From Amblyomma americanum (taxonomy: Eukaryota > Arthropoda > Arachnida > Ixodida > Ixodidae), in the NCBI RefSeq assembly GCF_052857255.1, contig NC_135505.1, positions 64,655,149 through 64,719,148 of the forward strand: a stretch of 64,000 nt of DNA. Direction: 5' to 3'. This document shows, one piece after another, positions 20,672 to 30,254 of the stretch. The first letter of the stretch is position 1. Every line of letters starts with the position of its first letter. The notes under the pieces are model-generated. The model worked only from the letters and a program-made list of their open reading frames with translations. It searched no databases and was not told the DNA's origin. The position numbers were made by a program, and so were the translations under genes.

Positions 20672-22077
20672 CTACACCCACTGCAAGGCAAAGACCTCTC
20701 CCATGTCTCTCCAATCAACCCTGTCCTTTGCCAGCTGCATCCACTCTTTGCCTACAAACTTCTTAATCTCATCCACCCACCTAACCTTCTGTCGCCCCCT
20801 GCTACGCTTACTTTCTCTTCGAATCCACTCCGTTACCCTTAAGGACCAGCGGTTATCTTTCCTTCGCATTACATGCCCTGCCCAAGCCCATTTCTTTCTC
20901 TTAATCTCATCCACCCACCTAACCTTCTGTCGCCCCCTGCTACGCTTACTTTCTCTTCGAATCCACTCCGTTACCCTTAAGGACCAGCGGTTATCTTTCC
21001 TTCGCATTACATGCCCTGCCCAAGCCCATTTCTTTCCCTTGATTTCGACTAGGATGTCATTAACCCGCGTTTTTTTCCTCACCCACTCTGCCCGTTCCGG
21101 TCTCGTAACGTTACATCTATCATTTTTCTTTCCATGCCTCGCTGCGTTGTTCTTAACTTAAGCTGAACTCTTTTCGTAAGCTTCCACGTTTCTGCCCCTT
21201 AGGTGAGTAACAATAAGATAAGGCTATTGTACACTTTTCTCTTGAGGAAAATTGGTGAACTGGCACTCATGCAGTGCGAGAACCTGCCATATGCGCTTCA
21301 CCCCATTCTTATCCTTCTAGATATCTCCCTCTCATGATCCGGATCAGCTGTCACTACCTGCCCTAAGTAGGCGTATTCCTTCACAACATCCAAGCTCTCG
21401 CTGACAATTGTGAACTGTTGTTCCCTTCCTAGACTTTTGAACATTACCTTGGTTTTCTGCATGTTAATTTTTAGACCCATCGTTCTGCTCTGCCTGTCTA
21501 ACTCCTTGATCATGATTTGCAGTTCACCTCCTGAGTGACTCAGCGAGGCAATGTCATCAGTGAATCGCAGATTATTTAGGTATTCTCCATTTATTCTTAT
21601 TCCCAACTGTTCCAAATCAGGCCTCGGAATACCTCCTGTAAACAGGCGGTGAATAGCAATGGACAGATTGTGTCTCCTGCCTGACACCCTTCCTTACTTT
21701 AATTTTATTGCTGACTTTATGGAGGACTATAGAAGCTGTGCAGTTGCTATATATATCGTCCAGTATTTTGACATACGGCTCTTCTACCCCCCTATTACGC
21801 AATGCCTGTATGACTGCTAAGGTTTTCACTGAGCCGAATGCTTTCTCGTACTCAATGAAAGCTATATTTAATGGTTGGTTATATTCTGCTCATTTCTCTA
21901 TCACCTGATTGATAGTGTGAATATGATGTATTGTGGAATACCCTTTACGAAAGCCTGGCTGATCATTTGGTTGATTAAAGTCTAAGGTTGCCCTGACTCT
22001 ATTAGCGATTACCTTAGTAAATACTTTGTAGACAACGGAGAGTAAGCTGATCGGCCTGTAACTTTTTCATACTATGC
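20672..22077 (-). pseudogene. RTE reverse transcriptase and C-terminal domain, broken
   Basis: Order on the minus strand: ISLLSVVYKVFTKVIANRVR (22045-21990), QPGFRKGYSTIHHIHTIN, AFIEYEKAF, LRNRGVEEPYVKILDDIYSN (21800-21740), then NNLRFTDDIASLSHSGGEL (catalytic F-T-D-D, about 21580-21525), INMQKTKVMF and YAYLGQVVTADPDHEREISR. The C-terminus carries the RTE hallmark KKWAWAGHVMRRKDNRWSLR, ending DWRDMGEVFALQWV. A stop and several frameshifts break it. A 138-bp segment of the C-terminal domain is duplicated in tandem. FTDD replaces the commoner FADD and is usual in RTE. Confidence 0.85.
20762..21037 (-). repeat. 138-bp tandem duplication inside the RTE C-terminal domain
   Basis: Positions 20762-20899 and 20900-21037 are essentially identical. 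The unit encodes 46 residues including WAWAGHVMRRKDNRW and GRQKVRWVDEIK, and the frame is kept across both copies. The near identity marks a recent duplication or an assembly artefact. Confidence 0.9.
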
Positions 22078-22097
22078 GCTAAACCTGGAATCATTCA

Positions 22098-22985
22098 GGA
22101 TGTGGCCGTCCTCGGAAAAATGCGTTGTAGCGACCACAGAATGGTAAGGTCTCGAATTAGCTTAGACTTGAAGAGGGAACGGAAGAAGCTAGTGAAGAGG
22201 AAGACCATTAACGAGTTAGCCGCAAGAGGGAAAGTACAGGAGTTTAGGATAGCCCTGCAAAACAGATATTCGGCTTTAACTGGGGAAGACTATCTTGATG
22301 TTAATACAATGAACGATAATCTGACATCAATAATTACGGAGTGCGCAGTAGAAATAGGCGGTAGGACTGTTCGACAGGATACCGGAAAACTATCTCAGGT
22401 GACTAAAGATCTGATTAAGAAGCGCCAAATCATGAGGGCATCTAACCCTACCGACAGAATAGAACTAACAGAGCTATCAAAGCTAATAAATAAGAGCAAG
22501 GTGGCCGACATACGGAAGTTTAATGTGGAGAGAATCGAACATGCTCTAAAGAACGGAGGCAGCCGTAAAGCAGTGAAGAGGAAACTAGGCATAGGTAAAA
22601 ACCTGATGTATGCATTAAGAGACAAGCAGGGCAATGTCATTAGCAATATGGATAAGGTAGTTAACGTAGCCGAAGAGTTCTACACAAACCTGTACAGTAG
22701 CCAATCTAATCAGAGCGTTAATAAGAAAGACAGCAATGTACAGCAATGCGTCCTCCCGCCAGTAACGAAAGATGAAGTAAAGAAAGCCTTAGGAGCAATG
22801 AAAAAGGGAAAAGCAGCTCGGGATCGGATCAGGTAACAGCAGATCTGTTGAAGGATGGAGGGGACATCGTGCTAGAAAAACTAGCCACCATGTATACGCA
22901 ATGCCTTATGACCTCGACTGTACCAGAAGCTTGGAAGAATGCAAACATTATCCTAATTCATTAAAAGAGAGACGCGCAGGACATG
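22098..22985 (+). pseudogene. RTE/BovB-like LINE fragment: endonuclease end and linker, plus strand
   Basis: The long frame at 22102-22836 begins inside the endonuclease C-terminus (GKMRCSDHRMVRSRI, with the conserved S-D-H), continues through the linker (DLKRERKKLVKRK, TECAVEIGGRTVRQD, NVERIEHALKNG, NVAEEFYTNLYSS) and ends near the start of RT (VKKALGAMKKGKA). A frameshift follows, then TYTQCLMTSTVPEAW-like residues, and the piece ends at about 22985 in an A-rich tail with ATGATGATG. It complements the minus-strand fragment in content but is not the same molecule, because the orientations face away from a common point at about 22085. Confidence 0.82.
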
Positions 22986-23027
22986 AAAAAAAAAATGATG
23001 ATGTAGTGAGTAAGGGAAAAAACTTTT

Positions 23028-23157
23028 GGCGGTGGTTTAGCTTCGGTTAAACCTTGAGTGACGCGATAACTACCGCTCGCCGACTGGAACATGCTCAGTT
23101 GAATTGCAAAGAAATTTTTTCGCCGCTCCGTTTCGCTGGGCGTTCCTCCTTCATCTT
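23028..23157 (+). mobile_element. Short non-autonomous DNA element, family copy 3, truncated
   Basis: It starts GGCGGTGGTTTAGCTTCGGT, has TTGAGTGACGCGATAACTAC and then the internal TCAGTTGAATTGCAAAG and CGCTGGGCGTTCCTCC seen also in the 20047-20324 copy. It stops at CTTCATCTT where a Ruka SINE begins; the 3' half is absent. Confidence 0.75.
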
Positions 23158-23402
23158 AGGTTTGGGTTAGTTTAGAGGGGTTTAACGTCCAAAAGCGACT
23201 CAGGCTGTGAGAGACGCCGTACTGAAGGGCTCCGCGAATTTCGACTACCTTGGATTCCTTAACTTGCACCGACATCACACAGTACACAGGCATCTATATT
23301 TCGCCTCCATCGTAATTCAACCGCCGCGGCCGCGATCATACCCGCGTCTTTCGAGCCAGCAGCTGATCGCCGAAACCACTCAGCCACCGCGGCGGCTCCA
23401 AG
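23158..23402 (-). mobile_element. Ruka-type tRNA-derived SINE
   Basis: The minus strand starts GCCGCCGCGGTGGCTGAGTG (A box), has a diverged B box (GCGGGTATGATCGCGG), then the body with GGAGGCGAAATATAGATG and GTGTACTGTGTGATGTCGGT, and ends CGTTAAACCCCTCTAAAC near 23170. It directly abuts the truncated short element on its 3' side. Confidence 0.8.
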
Positions 23403-24414
23403 ATTGAAAATGATTTAAGGCAAGGTCAAGTAAGCATGTTTAGAATTCAGGCCTTGTTTGAAGCACTCCTGCAGTTGATTAAACAAAAATGACATTCGTT
23501 TCTCGGGGGCAGGCATCAAAATTTGGCACAAGATAACAGCGTCACAAAGCAGGGCTGTGCACACTAAAGAATAATTAGAGATGCTCCGGCCATAAACGCT
23601 GCTTACGCATAGAGTTTCCTGTCTAGAGCTTCTATACCAAAAAATTACGACTTAGTGTTATGCAGCTATAAGCAGCGATAATAACTTGGCGTTATAGAAA
23701 CGGAAAAAATGATGTCAGAAAAATAAATCTTTATTTACAGGTGCACGCCGAAGAGTTGCTCCTCGTCTTTTTCTCTTTGTTCGGCTTTATATCTGCTCTA
23801 TTATCATATACCTAGACAAATATAGGTGAAATATAATGGTTTTTTGTTGTCGTTTGCGACACTGGTAAAAGATACCCGTGCCTGCAAAATATCATGGTCT
23901 CATGCACAACTATCCCATGTCCCTAAGTTAAGTGCTCAAAGTGCCATAACTGGTCAACAGTGATCCAGACTGCTGCTCTTTACGAAGAAGAACTGAGAGC
24001 AGCTAGCAATTGCGCCGTGTTACAAGGTTAAAGAGCCGTATATTAGGATACATGAAAGCTGAAAGAACAAATCTGGTCCAGTGTGCAAGAAAAAGGACTC
24101 CTTGGGCTGTTTTTCCTGTACCGCCATTGGGTGTTAAGCGGAAATGTTTTGTGCTTAGATGTGTTGTGTTGCTTTTTTCCAACGATTTCAAATACCACGC
24201 CGGTCATTACCGCTCGGAGCGATCTCTTCTCCAGTGACCATTTTGCAAGAACCTTCCGTCAAAACAACTGCTGGAGGAGCAAAGTAAATACGAGTGTGCC
24301 GGCATGCGAGTGCGCTGTACCCGTCTTCCTGGTGCCGATACTCGAGCCATTCACGGTGAGGTGTGATTTAATGCATCACAAATCCACTACGTTGGATTGT
24401 AGTTCAAGCACCCT
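23403..24414. other. Unassigned spacer
   Basis: No recognisable gene or element. Frames of up to 124 codons here have no family motif and overlap on both strands. Confidence 0.5.
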
Positions 24415-24784
24415 GAGAGTTAATTTTCAGGGCTTGCTATTATTTGACTTCCTCTGAAATACAAATATCTTAACGCGGAATGTGTGTCAAACGACCCTAA
24501 CAGAGTGCAAAGTGTAGGCTTAACGCTTCAGGAGCGAAGGAAACGAGACCACTGCTACGAGCCGACACCAGAACACAACTCCCAGCCGTGGCTGCACGAG
24601 CCACGACCAGGTGCCGTTTTTATTCTCTTCGCAGGGTGGCGCGCGCTAGCCGGGTTGTCGGCGCCGCCCAAGAGAGGGTGCTACAGGGCCCCCCGCCTAG
24701 ACTGGAAGTTGAAACGGACGGAGGGCCGGCGATGGCACTCGAGCACTAGGTCAGGCGGCGCTGGGAGTCGTTCCAGAGCGGTCT
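24415..24784. repeat. Left arm of a 370-bp inverted duplication
   Basis: This arm comprises 98 bp outside the 3' LTR, the LTR, and about 100 bp of the pol 3' end. It is repeated in reverse complement at 27611-27980 with roughly 95% identity by eye. The part outside the LTR is as similar as the LTR itself, so all of it was duplicated together. Confidence 0.85.
24513..24685 (-). repeat. 3' LTR of the first Gypsy element
   Basis: Read on the minus strand it is TGTAGCACCCTC...AAGCCTACA, with TG/CA ends and 173 bp long. A purine-rich tract (AGGCGGGGGGCCC) precedes it at 24686-24698, as expected for the plus-strand primer. The AATAAA-like signal lies near 24622. Confidence 0.82.
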
Positions 24785-27608
24785 CCATGTAAGCCGGTTT
24801 AAGGCGGTCTAGACTGACGGTCTCTTCGCGGACGTTTTGGAGGATGGTGGCGGTTCTCGGGGGGCGGCGGAGAACGCGGAAAGGTCCGTCGTAAGCCGGT
24901 GTGAGTGGAGCTCGGACAGCGTCGCGGCGCACAAAAACGTGGGTCGAAGTGGCCAGGTCGGGGTGTACGAAAATGGTATGGTGGCAGGACGGACGTGGGG
25001 GGTAAGCCGGAGGTCTTTAACGCAGTCCAGCAGGCGTTGGAGGAATTGTTGGGGCTGGGCTGGAAGCTGCTGGGATGTAAAGAAGTCGCCTGCAAGACGC
25101 AAAGAACTTCAATACACGAGCTCTGCAGCTGAGCACTGTAAGTTTACTCGGATGAAGGCCCTTAGACCAAGCAGCACAACGGGCAAGGAGTCGACCCAGG
25201 AGGCGCAATTGAGGCGGGCAGCGAGGGCGGCCTTCAATTGGCGGTGAAGGCGTTCCACCATGCCGTTAGCACACGGGTGATATGCAGTGGTACGGCAATG
25301 CCTGGCGCCGAGAATATTATTAAGGGAAGCAAACAGGGAGGACTCAAATTGGCGTCCACGGTGGGTTGTCACAGTGCCAGGACAACCAAATCGAAATACC
25401 CACGCAGAAATGAAGGCGCGCGAAACAGTCTCTGCGGTGATGTCAGGAATGGGGGCTGCCTCCGGCCAGCGAGTGAAGCGGTCGACTATGGTCAAGATAT
25501 AGCGGTAGCCTCGAGAGATGGGTAGAGGGCCCACGATGTCGAGATGAACATGGTCGAAACGACGGCCAGGGGGTAGAAAGGCTTGGGAAGGTGTCTTGGT
25601 ATGTCGACAGATCTTGGTCGACTGACAGGGTAGGCACCGGCGCGTCCATGCACGCACATAAGCGTTGATTCCGGGCCAAACATAGCGCCGGGTGAGAAGG
25701 CGCTGAGTAGCCCGAATGCCTGGATGGCATATGTCATGGAGAGAATGGAAGATAGGGCGACGTAGTGAAGCCGGAAAAAAAGGGCGAGGAAAGTCCGTTG
25801 AAACATCGCACCACAAGAGCTCAGGCGAGCAAGGATGGGGCACAAGCCGTAATCGGAGAGAACGAGGGTTCGCTCGAAAAGCGGCGAGCTCATCGTCATT
25901 CTGCTGGGCAGAAGAGAATGCGGCCCAGTCGACGGTGGAAGATGGAGAGTCTACCGCGACTATACGAGAGAGGGCGTCAGCGGCGGTGTTGGCTGCACCT
26001 TTCACATGCCGGATGTCGGTAGTAAACTCCGAGATATAAGCGAGCTGACGGAGTTCACGTGACACGTACTTCGATGAGTTGGTCCGGAACACATATGCCA
26101 GCGGTTTATGATCGGTTAGCACGTGAAACTTGCATCCTTCTAAACAATGCCGAAAGTGATGGATAGCGGAGTAGATGGCTAGGAGCTCTCGACCGAAGAC
26201 GCTGTAGCGGGTCTCAGCAGAAAGTAGCTTCCGGGAGTAAAAAGACAATGGTCTCCACTCAGATTTAATGTACTGCTGTAAGACGGCTCCGATGGCCACG
26301 CTGGAGGCATCCACCATCAATGTCGTAGGGGCGTCGTTGCGCGGATGGACTAGAAGCACGGCGTTAGCGACTGCTTTCTTCGCGGCAGTAAAGGCGGCCT
26401 GGGCTTCTGAATACCAAGAGATTGCGGAGGATGGGCCAGCGGTTGACCGGAGGAGGTCGGTGAGCGGGCGAAGTAGCTCTGCACAGTGCGGGATAAAGCG
26501 GCGGGAGAAATTCACCAGCCCCAGAAATTGTCGCAGGGGGCGCAGGGTTGAGGGCAGGGGAAAAGTCTCGATGGTCTGGACGTGGGACGCGAGAGGGCGG
26601 ATACCCACTGAGGATATGTGATGACCCAAAAACTCGAGCTCAGAAGCACCGAAAACACACTTTGAGGCATTCACAACCAGGCCGTAGTGCTTTAGACGCT
26701 TGAACAAAGCACGTAGGTCTTGCTCATGATCAAGAGGTGTAGGGCTGGCGATGAGGACACCGTCAAGCTACGCGAATACACCCGGTAGGCCCCACGTGAT
26801 CTCAGCCATTAACCGCTGGAAGGTTTGAGCCGAATTGCGTAGTCCAACAGGCATCCGGACGTACTCAAACAAACCAAAGGGCGTCGTGATGGCGGTCTTA
26901 GGTATGTCGGCGGGTTCAATGGGAATTTGGTGATACGCCTTAACCAGGTCAACTTTGCTAAAAATGGCGCAGCTGGCAAGGCGCGATGTAAAGTCCTGGA
27001 TGTGTGGCAGCGGATAGCTGTCGTGGACAGTGTTGGCATTCAACGCCCTATAGTCGCCGCAGGGACACCAGTCACCGGGATCACGCTTGGGCACTAGATA
27101 CAGCGGAGACGCCCACGCGCTGGACGACAGGCGTATAATGCCGAGCTCCAGCATGTGGTCAAACTCACGTTTGGCGATAGCTAGACGGTCTCCAAACAAG
27201 CGGCGCGGTCGAGCAGCTGCGGGTGGACCCCGGGTGACGATGTGGTGTGTCACAGTATGTTTAGGCGCCTGAGTGAGGTTGCATGGCTTAGTGAGCTCCG
27301 GGAAATCCGCCAACACTTTTTCGATCTGAGAGGAAGGTATCAGCGTGCGAATTCTCATGGGAGCAAGGTCGGACGAGACTCCCGAGATGGAGAGATTAGT
27401 CAGACCGTCGGTAAGGCGACGATGCCGCACGCTGACGTCTAAGTCGAAGTAGGAGAGGAAGTCTGAGCCGATGATCGGGCGAACCACGTCTGCGATGACG
27501 AAGACTCATCGAAAAGTGCGGCGTAGGCCGAAGTCGAGGGTGAGAGATCGTAGCCCATACGTGGGTATTGACGAGGCGTTGGCAGCACGGAGCGACAGTC
27601 CTGATGGC
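24686..27608 (-). pseudogene. Gypsy pol: protease end, reverse transcriptase, RNase H, integrase
   Basis: This polyprotein segment matures the particle, copies RNA to DNA and integrates it. On the minus strand: protease C-terminus (SLRAANASSIPTYGLRSL, 27598-27545; [15 protein letters not shown]), RT fingers and palm ([44 protein letters not shown]), a break at 26708-26770 where the catalytic Y-x-D-D box should be, thumb (LEFLGHHISSVGIRPL), RNase H (MVDASSVAIGAVLQQ, LTDHKPLAY), integrase zinc-binding motif (HPGIRATQRLL, CLPCQ), DDE core (HLDIVGPLPISRGY; then VTTHRGRQF where the second Asp is expected but His is present; NGMVERLHRQ) and the C-terminal strand-rich end (YDGPFRVLRR). At least two stops or frameshifts occur, and the changed second Asp suggests a dead integrase. 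Confidence 0.88.
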
Positions 27609-27610
27609 TT

Positions 27611-27980
27611 GGAACGATTCCCAGGGCAGCCTGACCTAGTGTTTGAGTGCCATCGCCGGCCCTGCGTCAGTTTCGACTTCCAGTCTAGGCGGGGGAGGGG
27701 GGGGGGGCCTGTAGCACTCTCTCTTGGGCGGCGCCGACAACCCGGCTTGCGCGCGCCACCCTGCGAAGAGAATAAAGACGGCACCTGGTCGTGGCTCGTG
27801 CAGCCACGGCTGGCAGTTCCGTTCTGGTGTCGGCTCGTAGCAGTGGTCTCGTTCCCTTCGCTCCAGAGGCGTTAAGCCTACACTTTGCACTCTGTTAGTG
27901 TAGTTTAACACACATTCCGCGTTAAGATGTTTGTATTTCAGAGGAAGTCAAATAATAGCAAGCCCTAAAAATTAACTCTC
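27611..27980. repeat. Right arm of the 370-bp inverted duplication
   Basis: It contains, in plus orientation, the pol 3' end (ERFPGQPDLVFECHRRP), an expanded G-rich tract (27690-27712), an LTR copy (about 27713-27886) and the inverted copy of the sequence outside the 3' LTR. It joins directly to minus-strand protease sequence at about 27608-27610. Confidence 0.85.
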
Positions 27981-28181
27981 ATTAACGCGCTTCCCGGCCA
28001 CGAAGTGTACACCGCCCTGTTCGTGGCCGGGAAACGCCCGCCGAGATCACTGACGGCGGCGTGTGGTTCCCCCAGTCACTCGAGCCGCCTGTTCATGGTC
28101 ACTGACAAGTTCTCCGGCACCCGGTTTCTTATCGACACGGGCGCGGAAATCAGCGTGGTTCCACCGACTAAGGCAGATCAG
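27981..28181 (+). pseudogene. Gypsy gag end and protease start, inverted relative to pol
   Basis: The plus-strand frame reads NALPGHEVYTALFVAGKRPP, then SRLFMVTDKFSGTRFLIDTG with the aspartic-protease active site D-T-G-A (about 28134-28145), and ends VVPPTKADQ at 28181. The missing C-terminal protease half (from PSGLSLRAAN) lies at 27608 on the opposite strand. The gene was therefore cut near one site and the two halves now face each other. No complete protease can be made here. Confidence 0.83.
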
Positions 28182-28215
28182 AAGGTTGCGTGTTCGAATC
28201 ACGTCCGGGTCACCA
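28174..28215 (-). other. Primer-binding site extended into 42 nt of tRNA-Trp-like sequence
   Basis: The plus strand carries the 3' half of a tRNA ending in CCA: T-arm GCGTGTTCGAATCACG and 3' end TCCGGGTCACCA. It matches, from memory, arthropod tRNA-Trp from the 3' side of the anticodon (CAGATCAGAAGG) to CCA. A normal primer-binding site is about 18 nt; here the match runs past T-loop position 58 to the anticodon region. On the minus strand it directly follows the 5' LTR with 1 nt between. It is not a tRNA gene because the 5' half is absent. Confidence 0.8.
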
Positions 28216-28216
28216 A

Positions 28217-28389
28217 TTTAGGCTTAACGCCTCAGGAGCGAAGGAAACGAGACCACTGCTACGAGCCGACACCAGAACGGAACTGCCAGCCGTGGCTGCA
28301 CGAGCCACGACCAGGTGCCGTCTTTATTCTCTTCGCAGGGTGGCGCGCGCTAGCCCGGTTGTCGGCGCCGCCCAAGAGAGGGTGCTACA
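28217..28389 (-). repeat. 5' LTR of the first Gypsy element
   Basis: It is 173 bp, the same length as the 3' LTR and very similar. The minus strand starts TGTAGCACCCTCTC and ends AAGCCTAAA; the canonical terminal CA is changed to AA. The primer-binding site follows at once. Confidence 0.82.
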
Positions 28390-28660
28390 AAAGTATTCAT
28401 TGAACATGATACAATCGTGGTAAGCGAAACCGTTCGGGCTGCATAGAGAAGTTTATAGCTGCTCGTCACTGCCAAAACAAATGCCCAGCAGTCTGTCTTT
28501 GAGATCACTGTCTGAAAAGAAAAAAATATCCAAAAATTATGTCCGAAGACAATTCTCAAGTATTGGTTCGTAGTGTACTTCATTCAACCTCATTGTTGAA
28601 TATCTTAACGAATTGTGCAAATGAACTCATCTAAATGAAGCACACCGTGACTAATAAATT

Positions 28661-28867
28661 GGCGGTGGTTTAGCTCTGGTTAAACCTGAAGTGACGCGAT
28701 AGCAACAACTGGCTGAGTGGAACTTGTAACGTGACGAACCACGTTATCAGCCACGGCGCCGCGCCGCCGGCAGCTGCTCCGCATCACGTTACAAACCACG
28801 TGACAGCGTGGTGGCGCGCCGCCAAACTGAAGGCTCTAAATTCTGCCGTAATATAGCTATCGCTACA
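28661..28867 (+). mobile_element. Short non-autonomous DNA element, family copy 4
   Basis: It starts GGCGGTGGTTTAGCTCTGGT and ends TAGCTATCGCTACAAAA. The 5' GGTTTAGCTCTGGTTAAACC folds on itself. It has GTGACGCGATAGC on the left and GCTATCGC on the right, and the internal ATCAGCCACGGCGCCGC and CGGCAGCTGCTCCGCA of copy 1. No open frame of note. Confidence 0.78.
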
Positions 28868-29256
28868 AAAAACCGAAAATTCTTACTGTTTACACCTACC
28901 AATCAGATTATTTTATGAACACTACAAAAGACGATGAGAGTGCGCGCCATACAAAAAAGTTCCTCGCGGAGTACGTCATTGTTCTGTTGTTCAAGAGGTG
29001 CATATATTGGTAAATTAGAGCAATTCAAATTCTTTCTAAATTACCGTGTTAACTTCTCTGCACATGAAGACTGAACATCAATTCAGGTTAAATCTTTTCA
29101 TGAATTCTGCCGGCTTGAGGCACTTATTATTCTGTCACGTACGTTGTTCGCAAAGTATGCTGCTCTTCAACCTGTGAGTCAGGTTAGGCTCTAAACTGTG
29201 TTAAAAAAACTGACACAGAATGTTTACATCATTTTCGCAGAGTGCAAAAGCATGGC
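28868..29256. other. Unassigned spacer
   Basis: AT-rich sequence without a recognisable feature. Confidence 0.5.
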
Positions 29257-29264
29257 GTATGCAC

Positions 29265-29267
<3 letters not shown>

Positions 29268-29297
<30 letters not shown>

Positions 29298-29610
29298 TTA
29301 ATAATTGGTTTTGTGGGAAATGAAATGGCACAGTATCTGTCTCATATATCGTTGGACACCTGAACCACGCCGTAAGGGAAGGGATAAAGGAGGGAGTGCA
29401 ATTATACAGGAAGGAAGAGGGGCCGTAGTGGAGGGCTCCGGAATAATTTCGACCACCTGGGGATCTTTAACGTGCACTGACATCGCACAGCACACGGGCG
29501 CCTTAGCGTTTTTCCTCCATAAAAACGCAGCCGCCGCGGTCGGGTTCGAACCCGGGAACTCTGGATCAGTTGCCGAGCGCCCTAACCACTGAGCCACAGC
29601 GGCGGGTCAT
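29268..29610 (-). mobile_element. Ruka-type tRNA-derived SINE with (ATT)n tail and target-site duplication
   Basis: The minus strand has A box GTGGCTCAGTGGTTAGGGCG, B box GGGTTCGAACCCG, the body with GTGTGCTGTGCGATGTCAGT and CAGGTGGTCGAAATTATTCC, and a 3' (ATT)n tail at 29268-29304. The direct repeat GTATGCACATA flanks it exactly (29257-29267 and 29611-29621). Both promoter boxes are intact, so this is the least eroded Ruka copy here. Confidence 0.92.
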
Positions 29611-29621
29611 GTATGCACATA

Positions 29622-30199
29622 TGAAGAATTGGTATTTCTGTATTTAACGTTCTATTTCTGTAATTAACGTTGATAGATCCCTGGTGGTCCTCACACCACT
29701 CCTGCCGAAATGTTGATGTGGTTAAAGTGTGCGTTAGATCCCTGGGATGGCAGGTGCTGCCAGCGGCTGGATTTGTGCCATCGAGGTTGCTCTGGCTCAG
29801 AGAAACGCTAGATTGTTTAGCTAGGTTCTGAAACTCGAGATCAGTGCTTTCAAACTAACAGGTACCTACAGGAGAATAGTTAAGAGCATTGCAACATAAC
29901 ACAGACGCAATAAATTCCTTCGGTTTCACGGCAGTTTTGTGAACGTTTATGCAGTGGGTCAAGTGAAACCCTTAATGATGGGTATGCGACTCCAAACAAA
30001 ATCTCACATGCGTTTGAAGGCCCAAGCTGTTTTTTCCCCGTAGCTGGGTGCGGTATAAGCCTTGTAACAAAAACGCTGAAAATTGCTGCACCACCTGCCG
30101 TTTAGAGCGAGAACATGTAAAAACCATATGAAGTGCCCAAAATAGAGCTGTAACAATCTGAAGCACTATTCAATGGTGCAACTGCATTTTGTTCCTTTC
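29622..30199. other. Unassigned spacer
   Basis: No recognisable feature up to the 3' end of LINE-2. Confidence 0.5.
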
Positions 30200-30254
30200 T
30201 TTATTAATACCTCAAAGGCCCAATTGAAGGGGTATAACATGAGGGGGTGGAATT

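Larger units (their letters stand above)
20646..22077 (-). mobile_element. RTE/BovB-like LINE, 3' half, minus strand
   Basis: The element runs from RT fingers to its 3' end, which is marked by a GATGATGATGA tail on the minus strand (about 20650-20662). The 5' half, including the endonuclease, is missing. Its 5' boundary at about 22077 abuts the plus-strand RTE fragment that starts at about 22098. Confidence 0.82.
24415..28389 (-). mobile_element. Ty3/Gypsy LTR retrotransposon, internally rearranged
   Basis: Two 173-bp LTRs in the same (minus) orientation bound the unit at 24513-24685 (3' LTR) and 28217-28389 (5' LTR). Between them the order is abnormal. After the 5' LTR comes a primer-binding site that runs on into 42 nt of tRNA-Trp-like sequence, then the end of gag and start of protease in the opposite (plus) orientation (27981-28181), then an inverted copy of the 3' flank, 3' LTR and pol end (27611-27980), and only then protease-pol in minus orientation (27608-24686). 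Style and use of tRNA-Trp suggest a CsRn1-like Gypsy lineage (inference). It cannot make a normal polyprotein. Confidence 0.8.

Noticed and set aside
24837..26621. Plus-strand frames opposite the first Gypsy pol gene
   Set aside because: They are shadows of the long minus-strand RT-RNase H-integrase frame, which carries clear motifs.
28160..28216. tRNA-Trp gene
   Set aside because: Only the 3' half with CCA is present, next to an LTR. Encoded CCA is not expected in animal tRNA genes, and the position is that of a primer-binding site.
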